Shown here: in pieces, positions 57,271-64,000 of the stretch | Layout of the letters: each line of letters begins with the position of its first letter | Position numbering within the stretch: position 1 is the first letter of the stretch | Source of the DNA: Tumebacillus permanentifrigoris | GTDB taxonomy: Bacteria > Bacillota > Bacilli > Tumebacillales > Tumebacillaceae | Assembly: GCF_003148565.1 (NCBI RefSeq) | Contig: NZ_QGGL01000009.1 | Coordinates: forward strand, 156,551 to 220,550 | Direction of reading: 5' to 3' | DNA length: 64,000 nt | Notes under the pieces: model-generated | Told to the model about the DNA's origin: nothing | Databases searched by the model: none | The model's input: only the letters and a program-made list of their open reading frames with translations | Translations under genes and position numbers: made by a program

Positions 57271-58247
57271 GCGTCCTGTCGTAAAAAGTCGATCAGTTTC
57301 TGCATCTCTTCCGGGATATCGGTGGAGAATTCCAGATATTCACCCGTGCGCGGATGCTCAAAGCCTAGCACTTGCGCATGCAGCGCCTGACCTTCGATGA
57401 GATGGCCATAGCGGTTGCGCTTTTGGTTTCCGTACTTCGGGTCGCCGACGAGCGGGTGTCCGATGAAGTCCATGTGGACGCGAATCTGGTGGGTTCGACC
57501 GGTCTCCAGCTTCAACTCCACGACGGTGTGCTTCGGCAGACGTTCGAGCACTTGGAAGTGCGTGACCGCCTCGCGCCCGTTCTCGCGCAACACCGCCATC
57601 TGCTGACGATGCACCGTGTGACGACCAATGGGGGCGTCCACCGTCCCGAGATCATGTGCGATCACGCCGTGCACGATCGCCAAATACTTGCGGGTCACGG
57701 TGTGCTCCTTCAATTGGTGCGAGAGGTTGCGATGGGCGTTGTCGTTTTTCGCGGCCATCAGCAGGCCGGACGTGTCCTTGTCAATGCGGTGTACGATGCC
57801 TGGGCGCACCTCCCCATTGATGCCGGAGAGGTCCTTGCAATGGAACATCAGCGCGTTGACGAGCGTCCCGCTATAATGCCCGACCGCCGGGTGTACAACC
57901 ATGCCGCGCGCCTTGTTGACGACGATCACATCGGCGTCCTCATAGCGGACGTCCAGCGGGATATCCTCCGGCTCCAGCTTGACTTCGACAGGTGCGGGAA
58001 GCGTTAACGCGACGACATCACCGGTTTTGACTTTATAGTTGGCCTTGATCTTTTTGTCGTTGACCAAGACTTGTTCCTGTTCGATCAGTTCTTGCACTTG
58101 CGAGCGGGACACTTCGCTCACCCGTTCGGTGATCAACTTGTCGGCGCGCTCCCCTGCGTGTTCCTCCTCGACGGTCCATGTGAACGTCGGTTCGAGTTCT
58201 TGCTCCTCAGTTTCGAGCTGCAGGTCTGCTTGTTGAGATTGGGACAT
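57267..58247 (-). CDS. RluA-family pseudouridine synthase (RluD/YlyB-like)
   Basis: 326 residues with an acidic N-terminal tail. S4 RNA-binding domain (ERADKLITERVSEVSRSQVQELIEQEQVLVN), then the catalytic motif GIVHRIDKDTSG with the nucleophilic Asp near residue 155, and ELKLETGRTHQIRVHM. Cytoplasmic enzyme acting on 23S rRNA or tRNA uridines. Sits between lspA and pyrR, the same order as ylyB in B. subtilis. Confidence 0.94.
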   Translation of the reverse strand: MSQSQQADLQLETEEQELEPTFTWTVEEEHAGERADKLITERVSEVSRSQVQELIEQEQVLVNDKKIKANYKVKTGDVVALTLPAPVEVKLEPEDIPLDVRYEDADVIVVNKARGMVVHPAVGHYSGTLVNALMFHCKDLSGINGEVRPGIVHRIDKDTSGLLMAAKNDNAHRNLSHQLKEHTVTRKYLAIVHGVIAHDLGTVDAPIGRHTVHRQQMAVLRENGREAVTHFQVLERLPKHTVVELKLETGRTHQIRVHMDFIGHPLVGDPKYGNQKRNRYGHLIEGQALHAQVLGFEHPRTGEYLEFSTDIPEEMQKLIDFLRQDA

Positions 58248-58258
58248 GGGACTTCCTC

Positions 58259-58729
58259 CTACTCCACGACTTTCTGGGTCTTCGGCTTGAACGTCTCGAT
58301 CAAAATGGACAGCACCATCAACCCGACAGCTACGTTAATCGCCACATCGGCCACGTTGAAGATCGCAAACCGCACGAACTGCAAGTCAAAAAAGTCGGTG
58401 ACCACGCCAAACACCATCCGGTCGATCATGTTGCCGATCGCCCCGCCGACGAGCAACGCCACGCCGAATTCCATCAGCGAGCCGCGTTTGAGATCACCCT
58501 TGCGACGGTAATAGATCACAGCGGCGACGACGAGGAGCGAAGACAAGATGAAAAACCACTGCTGCCCTTCCATGATGCTGAACGCTGCACCCGCGTTGCG
58601 GTGCGAACTGAGATTGATCACCCCGTCGATCCATGTGACGGACTGACCGATTTCCAGATGCGTACGAACGTAGTATTTCACCCATTGGTCGATGCCAACC
58701 ACGAGGGCGATCAAAACGTAAAAATACAT
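58259..58729 (-). CDS. lspA: Lipoprotein signal peptidase (signal peptidase II)
   Basis: 156 residues, four TM segments. Catalytic Asp residues in GGAIGNMIDRMVFG and FAIFNVADVAI; NAGAAFSI is the conserved loop. GGAGAGGTG is the ribosome site. Removes signal peptides from prolipoproteins such as the GerC homologue in this window. Confidence 0.96.
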   Translation of the reverse strand: MYFYVLIALVVGIDQWVKYYVRTHLEIGQSVTWIDGVINLSSHRNAGAAFSIMEGQQWFFILSSLLVVAAVIYYRRKGDLKRGSLMEFGVALLVGGAIGNMIDRMVFGVVTDFFDLQFVRFAIFNVADVAINVAVGLMVLSILIETFKPKTQKVVE

Positions 58730-58776
58730 GCTGTCACACCTCTCCCGGAGAAGTTCCGGCCTTTTTTAGCGTGCCA

Positions 58777-58806
58777 AGTATAGCATAGAGAGGAGAATAA
58801 AGACAA
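58777..58806 (-). promoter_or_regulatory. Promoter of lspA
   Basis: Minus strand TTGTCT (58806-58801), an 18-base spacer and TATACT (58782-58777). The -35 box coincides with the T-rich tail of the upstream terminator. Confidence 0.55.
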
Positions 58807-58839
58807 GAGACCAACCGACTTGCGGTTGGTCTCTTTTTT
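58803..58839. terminator. Terminator between yteA and lspA
   Basis: AGAGACCAACC-gacttgc-GGTTGGTCTCT. T run on the plus side is perfect; on the minus side the tail is TTGTCTTTATT. It overlaps the yteA stop codon. Confidence 0.75.
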
Positions 58840-59554
58840 AATACATCTCTCCGCCGTCCCCCGCTTCTTCAAATGCACGGCGATACGGCTCATTGCGGAT
58901 AAAGCCGGGCTCGATGGGGTTCCCGTTGATATCCGCGATCAGGAAGCCCTCCAAGTCCTCCACATACCCGATGCGCTCATCAGCCTCGATGTACATGTGG
59001 TTGGTCTCATTGCCCATGAAAAACGGATTGTCGTCGTTGCCAGAGGCTGTCCCGTACCGCGCAACCGCCTGCCACGCGTCCTCGCCGTCGAAACCATTGT
59101 AGTCTTCGTCATTCTCGTCCATATCGCTACGGCCAAAGCCTGGGAACAGGAAGTTCTCCTCAACAGGACGGTTCGCCTGCACTTCGCGCGCATCGGCTTG
59201 CTCCTGACAATCCACACAGAATTCCGCAGCCGGCTCAACTTCCAGACGAGCGAACGGGATCTCCTGGTTGCAATGCACGCAGGTCCCGTAAGTTCCATCC
59301 TCCATGCGCTCGATGGCCGCATCGACTTCGTTCAGGCGGATCGAATGATGTTCCCGAAGTGCCAAGTCCTTGCCACGCTCGAACGTTTCGCTCCCGAGGT
59401 CAGCAGGATGATTGTCATAGAACGACAGCTCGTCGGTCATCGTCTCCTGCGATTCGCCCATCCCAAACCGATCATCCATCATGTCCCGGAGTTCGGTCAG
59501 TTCTTCCTCCAATGAGGACCGTAATTTCTGCAGTTGGGTCTGTGTCAACGTCAT
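58838..59554 (-). CDS. yteA: YteA-family TraR/DksA-type zinc-finger sporulation protein
   Basis: 238 residues; the start at 59554 follows AAGGGGGAG. N-terminal coiled coil (QLQKLRSSLEEELTELRDMM), NHPADLGSETFERGKDLAL, then GTYGTCVHCNQEIPFARLE and FCVDCQ, the C4 zinc finger. An acidic, extended C-terminus includes DAWQAVARYGTA. The B. subtilis homologue is SigK-dependent; an RNA polymerase-binding role like DksA is possible but unproven. Confidence 0.9.
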   Translation of the reverse strand: MTLTQTQLQKLRSSLEEELTELRDMMDDRFGMGESQETMTDELSFYDNHPADLGSETFERGKDLALREHHSIRLNEVDAAIERMEDGTYGTCVHCNQEIPFARLEVEPAAEFCVDCQEQADAREVQANRPVEENFLFPGFGRSDMDENDEDYNGFDGEDAWQAVARYGTASGNDDNPFFMGNETNHMYIEADERIGYVEDLEGFLIADINGNPIEPGFIRNEPYRRAFEEAGDGGEMY

Positions 59555-59584
59555 TGCCAAACTCCCCCTTCCTCTCGTGCTCAT

Positions 59585-59962
59585 CTAGTACGAAGAAGTG
59601 TGCAACTGCGCATCGACGATCCGCACGATATCGGCGATAAAGTCCCCGATGATCGGCAAGTTCAACACAGCTACTTTCTGTAACACATACAAAATCACAG
59701 CGGCGACGATCGTAAACCCTAACGCAATGCCGACTCCACGTGACATCCCAGACACAAAGTTGAGAAAGATCAGGCGTCTCGGGCGTTGCATGAGTTGCAC
59801 ATACTCCGCGAAGTTGGCGCGCTCCATCTGGACGGCCAGGCGTTGAATTTGGCTGGAGAGAAATCTCGTCTCATCCGGCAGCGTGGCGTGATCATCGCGC
59901 ACCCGCTCCGTCGGTCGTCCTGGCTTGCGGTCGCCTTGCTTCTCGTCCTCGTGTTTTCGCAT
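59585..59962 (-). CDS. DUF5665-type small membrane protein
   Basis: 125 residues; the start at 59962 follows AGGAGGGG. A charged N-terminus, an amphipathic helix (LAVQMERANFAEYVQLMQRP) and one hydrophobic segment (GVGIALGFTIVAAVILYVLQKV), with a second weaker one near the end. This matches DUF5665 proteins of spore formers; function unknown. Confidence 0.8.
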   Translation of the reverse strand: MRKHEDEKQGDRKPGRPTERVRDDHATLPDETRFLSSQIQRLAVQMERANFAEYVQLMQRPRRLIFLNFVSGMSRGVGIALGFTIVAAVILYVLQKVAVLNLPIIGDFIADIVRIVDAQLHTSSY

Positions 59963-60091
59963 CGCAACCCCTCCTGCTTGACTGTATCTTGCCCGCTGAA
60001 CGGACTCCCCATGATGACAGTATTCGGCACCCGACTCCATTCCGTCTCCATTCCGTGCACAGAATTGTCAAAGTTTCGAGAATCGCAAGGG

Positions 60092-60120
60092 TTGAGGGAG
60101 ACGCCCTGCACAGGTATCAT
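60092..60120 (+). promoter_or_regulatory. Promoter for the small membrane protein gene
   Basis: TTGAGG (60092-60097), a 17-base spacer and TATCAT (60115-60120). Confidence 0.5.
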
Positions 60121-60193
60121 AGGAGTAGACATGCACAACTATGACTCGGATCTATTGCCCTTGTTGATTTGGAACCTAGAGAGGAGCACCAAC

Positions 60194-60379
60194 ATGCGTC
60201 GCCAAACCGTGCGCTCGCTGGCGTCGATCATGATATGGATCGGCGGAGTGGAGCTCTTTGCCAGCTTTTTATCCAAGATCCTGTTTGATTACCGGATTCC
60301 GTACTCCGAAGTGTTCATCGGCCTGCTGATCATCGGGCTTGCCAGTTGGATTTATACGACCGTGTTTTATTGGAAATAA
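60194..60379 (+). CDS. Small membrane protein of unknown function
   Basis: 61 residues; the ATG at 60194 follows AGAGAGGAG. Two hydrophobic segments (SIMIWIGGVELFASFLSKIL; VFIGLLIIGLASWIYTTVFYW) make it a likely two-TM protein. The reading frame continues upstream but without ribosome sites. Own promoter and terminator support it as a gene. Confidence 0.7.
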   Translation: MRRQTVRSLASIMIWIGGVELFASFLSKILFDYRIPYSEVFIGLLIIGLASWIYTTVFYWK

Positions 60380-60382
60380 GAG

Positions 60383-60416
60383 AAGACCAAGTGCTCTGCG
60401 CACTTGGTCTTTTTTT
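60383..60416 (+). terminator. Terminator after the small membrane protein gene
   Basis: AAGACCAAGTGC-tct-GCGCACTTGGTCTTTTTTT. Confidence 0.88.
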
Positions 60417-60423
60417 GTTACAA

Positions 60424-60453
60424 TTGAAATGTAAATGGCTTAGATGATATGAT
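60424..60453 (+). promoter_or_regulatory. Promoter for the M3 oligopeptidase gene
   Basis: TTGAAA (60424-60429), an 18-base spacer and TATGAT (60448-60453). Confidence 0.55.
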
Positions 60454-60514
60454 TAGAATAACAGCTGGATCTTGACATCATAACTAAAGTGGACCCATCT
60501 AAGGAGGCACCTGT

Positions 60515-62260
60515 ATGACCAAGAACCTGTATATGCCGTCCGTATTGGAAGCCATCTATCCAAATGTCGCCGCATGGGATGCTGCGATGGCGCGGGTGCA
60601 AGCCAAAACTGAGGGTTTCAAGGCGGAGTTTGAAGACGTAGTCTGTGAGTCCCCAGCGAAGTTGTGGGAAGTGCTGCGTCAGTTTGAACGGATCTTGATC
60701 GAGGTGGAATCCGTGTTTGTCTACGGGCAACTGGGCTTCGACCTCAACCCGGATTCGGACGAATCCGCCCAACGATTTGCCCGCGCCGAGGAAAATAGCT
60801 TATATGTGGAAGAATTGACGTCGTTTCTGCTCGATGAGTTGCTCCAGATCGACATGGCGCAGTTTGACGCGTTCACGGCCGAACAACCGGAGTTGGTACG
60901 CTATCGACCGTTCCTGCTACGCGTAAACCACGCTTGGACCCACGGAGGCGCCCCCGAATTGCGGTCGGCGTTGGCCGCACTCGATTCGGTTGGCCAACAC
61001 TTTGAGGAGTCGGCCAAAACGCTCCTGCTTCGCGAACTCAAGTTCGTGCCGGTGGAACACCCGGATAACGGGACGGTAACGCTCACGTGGAGCAACTACC
61101 GCACATTGCTCAGCGACCCAGATCGCGCGTTTCGCCAACGTGTGGCACAGTCCTTCCTCGGCGGACTGCACCAGCATGTGGAAACGCTTTCCTCGCTGTA
61201 CCACGGCTATGTGAAAAAGGAACAACAAGCTGCAAACCTCCGAGGTTTCACCTCTTCCTTCGAAGCGGCGATGCACCGTGATCAAGTGGAGGGCGAACTT
61301 TACGACCACCTCCTCGAAGTGGCCCGCAAGCATGCGCCCGCGTTCCAAGCCTCGCTCGAATTGCGCCGTCAGCGTCGAGGAGAGGCCGGGGATGCCCTGC
61401 GTTGGTATGACCTGTTCGCCCCGCTGGCACCTGCTGTCAGCCGCACCTATACGTTGAAAGACGCAGAACAGGTACTGACTGCCGCCTTGCAACCGCTCGG
61501 CCCGGAATACGTGCAGTACGTGCGCGAGTCGTTTACCCACATCGTGCCAGATGCGCCGATGCCGACCGTGTACACGACCAACGTCTACGCCCGTCGCCCC
61601 GTCGTGCTGATGAACTACCGGAACACAGTAGACAGCCTGCTGACGCTTGCGCATGAATTGGGACATGCTCTGCACTTGCGACTCGCCAACCGCCGCCAGC
61701 CGTTCTTCGCCGCGGAAGCCTCGGTGATTCCAAGCGAAATCGCAGCGTTGACCAACGAATGGCTGGTGCTGCTCCATCTGCTGGACATGGCAACAGACGA
61801 GGAGGAGCGTTCCTACCTCACAACGCTTGCTGTTGAGAAGTTCCAGACGGCGTTTTTCCGTCAAGCCTTGCTGGCTGAGTTTGAACGGCATGTCCACGAC
61901 CAGATTGAGGAGGGGGCGTTTTTGACAGCCCCGCTGTTGGGTGAGTTGTATTCGACGCTGCTGGCAACGTACTACGGCGAGGAGTTTGCTGCAGCGGAAG
62001 CGGCTGATGATTGGGTGCGCGTCACGAATCTCTACGAGTGCTTCACGACCTATACCGCTCCGATCGCCAGCTGCATCGCGGTGACGCTGGCCTCGTCCCT
62101 GCACCAAGAGGGCGGCTTGCCATTGGCGGACCGCTACCTGCAGATGTTGGCCAAAGGCAATTCGTTGCCGCCCGCCGACCTGTTGCAGATCATCGGTGTC
62201 GATTTGATGCAGGGTGATTATTACAAACAAGCTCTGGAAGCCTACAAATCGCTCTTCTAA
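60515..62260 (+). CDS. M3-family oligoendopeptidase (PepF-like)
   Basis: 581 residues, AAGGAGG ribosome site. The zinc motif LAHELGHALH is near residues 380-384, followed by AEASVIPSEIAALTNEWL supplying the third ligand Glu, and the C-terminal YYGEEFAAAEAADDW. The helical N-terminal half matches PepF/M3 peptidases. Cytoplasmic metallopeptidase that degrades short peptides; it could recycle imported oligopeptides. Confidence 0.93.
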   Translation: MTKNLYMPSVLEAIYPNVAAWDAAMARVQAKTEGFKAEFEDVVCESPAKLWEVLRQFERILIEVESVFVYGQLGFDLNPDSDESAQRFARAEENSLYVEELTSFLLDELLQIDMAQFDAFTAEQPELVRYRPFLLRVNHAWTHGGAPELRSALAALDSVGQHFEESAKTLLLRELKFVPVEHPDNGTVTLTWSNYRTLLSDPDRAFRQRVAQSFLGGLHQHVETLSSLYHGYVKKEQQAANLRGFTSSFEAAMHRDQVEGELYDHLLEVARKHAPAFQASLELRRQRRGEAGDALRWYDLFAPLAPAVSRTYTLKDAEQVLTAALQPLGPEYVQYVRESFTHIVPDAPMPTVYTTNVYARRPVVLMNYRNTVDSLLTLAHELGHALHLRLANRRQPFFAAEASVIPSEIAALTNEWLVLLHLLDMATDEEERSYLTTLAVEKFQTAFFRQALLAEFERHVHDQIEEGAFLTAPLLGELYSTLLATYYGEEFAAAEAADDWVRVTNLYECFTTYTAPIASCIAVTLASSLHQEGGLPLADRYLQMLAKGNSLPPADLLQIIGVDLMQGDYYKQALEAYKSLF

Positions 62261-62281
62261 GGTACGCAAAAAAGGATATGC

Positions 62282-62322
62282 AAAAAAGACCCGATTCTCT
62301 GTGAGAGAATCGGGTCTTTTTT
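62282..62322. terminator. Bidirectional terminator between the oligopeptidase and the tRNA cluster
   Basis: AAGACCCGATTCTCT-gtg-AGAGAATCGGGTCTTTTTT. Confidence 0.9.
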
Positions 62323-62334
62323 AAGATAGGATGG

Positions 62335-62408
62335 TCGGAATGCAGGGATTCGAACCCTGGACCTCACGCTCCCGAAGCGTGCGCGCTACCAAGCTGCGCT
62401 ACATTCCG
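62335..62408 (-). tRNA. tRNA-Pro (anticodon CGG)
   Basis: Acceptor CGGAATG/CATTCCG, anticodon loop TTCGGGA, T loop GGTTCGAATCC. CCA is not encoded (ACC follows). Same sequence as the copy exactly 1,000 bases away. Confidence 0.95.
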
Positions 62409-62411
62409 AAA

Positions 62412-62488
62412 TGGCGGAGCTGACGGGATTCGAACCCGCGGTCTTCCGCGTGACAGGCGGACATGTTAGGCCACTACACCACAGCTCC
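62412..62488 (-). tRNA. tRNA-Asp (anticodon GTC)
   Basis: Acceptor GGAGCTG/CAGCTCC with discriminator G and encoded CCA; anticodon loop CTGTCAC. Confidence 0.95.
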
Positions 62489-62491
62489 ATG

Positions 62492-62567
62492 TGGTTGCGG
62501 GGACAGGACTTGAACCTGTGACCTTCGGGTTATGAGCCCGACGAGCTGCCAACTGCTCCACCCCGCG
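62492..62567 (-). tRNA. Initiator tRNA-Met (anticodon CAT)
   Basis: Acceptor begins C and faces A at position 72, the unpaired end that marks initiators; three G-C pairs flank the anticodon loop CTCATAA. CCA encoded. Confidence 0.93.
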
Positions 62568-62601
62568 ATAATATGAAGTTACTTGATGTTGAAGGTAAAA
62601 A

Positions 62602-62677
<76 letters not shown>

Positions 62678-62686
62678 AAAATCGGA

Positions 62687-63100
62687 ATGCAGAGATTGTT
62701 GTAAGCCACGTTTTGTTACTCTGTGCTCCAAACGGCTGATTAGACCTCGCACTACGAGTGGTAACCATCTATCTATCGACGATTGTCGATCCGCCCTTCA
62801 GTTCAGAGTTTCTAGTTCCCTCCGGGCAGTTCCCCGACCATAGTTTGGGTTTCTCGCAGATGGGGTTTACCTCGTTCCACCCTCCTCGTTTCCAAGGAGA
62901 TTCGTCACTGTGGCACTTTCAGGGTAGTAGCAGCATATCCCGAAGGACGTAGCTGAGTTCCCCGCCGTCAGCCCTTGCAGGCTGCCCTGACTTATTTATT
63001 CATCAGGCATCCGAACTCTGAGCATCTCAGCTCAGGCGAGCGTGGACTTTCCTCACTGTCGTCAAGCGACAGCGCGATCACCGCACATATCTCTGCAGAA
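62687..63100 (-). ncRNA. rnpB: RNase P RNA, type B
   Basis: Minus strand carries GAGGAAAGTCCACGCTCGC (near 63053) and the 3' universal region AACAAAACGTGGCTTACA (near 62710). P1 closes between GCAGAGAT (63096-63089) and ATCTCTGC (62696-62689). Size about 410 bases. Catalytic RNA that removes 5' leaders from the tRNAs encoded around it. Ends are estimated from P1. Confidence 0.94.
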
Positions 63101-63140
63101 TTTCGTTTGTACAACACCGCTCATCGCGGCGACAAGAGTT

Positions 63141-63169
63141 ATCTTACCATGCTGGCGGCGATGGCACAA
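63141..63169 (-). promoter_or_regulatory. Promoter of rnpB
   Basis: Minus strand TTGTGC (63169-63164), a 17-base spacer, TAAGAT (63146-63141). The predicted start is about 35 bases before the P1 helix, so the RNA has a short leader or is trimmed. Confidence 0.55.
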
Positions 63170-63174
63170 CACGC

Positions 63175-63261
63175 CTGATCGGGCATTCAGAAACAAATTC
63201 CGCTCTCGTAGAGGTTCACCACGCATAAGGTCTACGATTCTACTGAATGCTCCTGATCTCG
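63175..63261. other. Nested inverted repeats between the tRNA terminator and the rnpB promoter
   Basis: GATC.GGCATTCAG (about 63177-63191) pairs with CTGAATGC.CCTGATC (about 63244-63260), enclosing a smaller GTAGA/TCTAC stem. The region is not a tRNA and does not match 5S rRNA conserved blocks. It may be a small structured RNA or a remnant. Confidence 0.35.
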
Positions 63262-63288
63262 CAGGTGTTTGGTTCCGCTAGATTGTAC

Positions 63289-63325
63289 AAAAAAGGCACA
63301 CATCTCAGTAGAGAAGTGTGCCTTT
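63289..63325 (-). terminator. Terminator of the rRNA-tRNA transcript
   Basis: Minus strand AAAAGGCACAC, a loop of about 14 bases, GTGTGCCTTTTTTG, directly after tRNA-Pro. Confidence 0.85.
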
Positions 63326-63334
63326 TGTAGATGG

Positions 63335-63408
63335 TCGGAATGCAGGGATTCGAACCCTGGACCTCACGCTCCCGAAGCGTGCGCGCTACCAAGCTGCGCT
63401 ACATTCCG
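63335..63408 (-). tRNA. tRNA-Pro (anticodon CGG), second copy
   Basis: Identical to 62335-62408 including the flanking ACC. Last tRNA of the rRNA-linked cluster. Confidence 0.95.
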
Positions 63409-63417
63409 TTACAGAAA

Positions 63418-63499
63418 TGGTGCCGGAGAAGGGACTCGAACCCCCACGGTTTCCCGTTCGATTTTGAGTCGAATGCGTCTGCCATTCCGCCACTCCGGC
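63418..63499 (-). tRNA. tRNA-Leu (anticodon CAA)
   Basis: Acceptor GCCGGAG/CTCCGGC, long variable arm, anticodon loop CTCAAAA, CCA encoded. Confidence 0.95.
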
Positions 63500-63537
63500 C
63501 TATTCGGTTTCTGTAACATCTGTAAAGAGGATAAAAC

Positions 63538-63613
63538 TGGTGCCGCTTACCGGAATCGAACCGATGACCTATTCATTACGAGTGAATCGCTCTACCAACT
63601 GAGCTAAAGCGGC
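63538..63613 (-). tRNA. tRNA-Thr (anticodon CGT)
   Basis: Acceptor GCCGCTT/AAGCGGC, anticodon loop CTCGTAA, CCA encoded. Confidence 0.95.
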
Positions 63614-63617
63614 ATGA

Positions 63618-63709
63618 TGGCGGAGAGAAAGGGATTCGAACCCTTGAGACGGTTTCCCGCCTACACGATTTCCAATCGTGCTCCTTCGACCAAACTCGGA
63701 CATCTCTCC
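63618..63709 (-). tRNA. tRNA-Ser (anticodon GGA)
   Basis: Acceptor GGAGAGA/TCTCTCC, long variable arm, anticodon loop TTGGAAA, CCA encoded. Confidence 0.95.
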
Positions 63710-63714
63710 ATCAA

Positions 63715-63801
63715 TGGTGCGATCAAGAGGACTTGAACCTCCACAGGGTTGCCCCCACAAGAACCTGAATCTTGCGCGTCTGCCAATTCCGCCATGATCG
63801 C
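63715..63801 (-). tRNA. tRNA-Leu (anticodon CAG)
   Basis: Acceptor GCGATCA/TGATCGC, long variable arm, anticodon loop TTCAGGT, CCA encoded. First tRNA after the 23S gene. Confidence 0.95.
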
Positions 63802-63862
63802 AAAACAAACTTGATACACTGGATGCTGCAACTTTGTGAGTATAAGACCTTGCATTTCGTAG

Positions 63863-64000
63863 GATAAGCCCTCGACCTATTAGTACTGGTCAGCTAAATG
63901 CCTCGCGGCACGTACACACCCAGCCTATCAACCCAGTCTTCTACTGGGGGTCTTACCACGTTGACCGTGTGGGAAGTCTTATCTTGAGGGGGGCTTCGCG
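63863..64000 (-). rRNA. 23S rRNA, 3' end (partial)
   Basis: The minus strand reads the conserved 3' end of bacterial 23S rRNA: GGCTGGGTGTGTACGTGC, AGCTGACCAGTACTAATAGG, TCGAGGGCTT. The rest lies outside the window. No 5S gene follows before the tRNAs. Confidence 0.93.

Noticed and set aside
63101..63288. 5S rRNA gene hidden between the tRNA cluster and rnpB
   Set aside because: The conserved 5S blocks are absent on both strands.

Overview
The window looks like chromosomal DNA of a spore-forming Gram-positive of the class Bacilli. The evidence is a pyr operon in the Bacillus order with three PyrR attenuators, a type B RNase P RNA, an A/B/C-type spore germination operon, a YteA-like sporulation protein, S-layer homology domains, strong GGAGG ribosome sites and many U-tailed terminators. 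The high-GC core and the gene content suggest an Alicyclobacillaceae member such as Tumebacillus; this assignment is inference from style, not from a database.

Layout. 1-5 kb: a cut-off membrane-anchored protein, an esterase, an amino acid permease, a HEAT-repeat protein, a Nudix hydrolase and a DinB-like protein. 5.2-12.2 kb: an accessory island, clearly AT-richer than its flanks from about 6.6 to 11.8 kb. It carries two adjacent HTH-TPR regulators of the peptide-sensing (RRNPP) type, each followed directly by a small ORF, then a WXG100/LXG-like polymorphic nuclease toxin with a SUKH immunity protein, and two small secreted or anchored proteins. 12.3-24.6 kb: one tightly coupled eight-gene operon (surface membrane protein, ABC ATPase, ABC permease, coiled-coil membrane protein with a Gly-Ser-Gln repeat, MoxR ATPase, DUF58, two von Willebrand A proteins). 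24.8-34.6 kb: housekeeping and surface genes (DHH phosphoesterase, quinone reductase, TrhO, CDF metal exporter with a structured leader, SLH-GH18 hydrolase, DUF2254, and a subtilase with an apparent Cache sensor domain). 34.6-39.3 kb: ger operon. 39.5-44.9 kb: lipase, peptidase E, PAS-PAS-GGDEF-EAL protein, Crp/Fnr regulator and ComFB. 45.0-57.3 kb: complete de novo pyrimidine operon pyrR-P-B-C-carA-carB-K-D-F-E. 57.3-62.3 kb: RluA-type pseudouridine synthase, lspA, yteA and an M3 oligopeptidase. 62.3-64.0 kb: nine tRNA genes, rnpB and the 3' end of a 23S rRNA, all on the minus strand.

The most interesting system is the peptide-signalling locus at 6.8-8.2 kb. A 393-residue HTH-TPR receptor is followed, with no gap, by a 54-codon ORF too short for usual ORF calling. 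That ORF encodes a secretion signal followed by two back-to-back imperfect 13-residue repeats. This is the architecture expected of a secreted pheromone precursor carrying two related signal peptides. A second HTH-TPR regulator, with its own ATGA-coupled small ORF and a minicistron in its leader, lies directly downstream. The toxin-immunity pair lies directly upstream.
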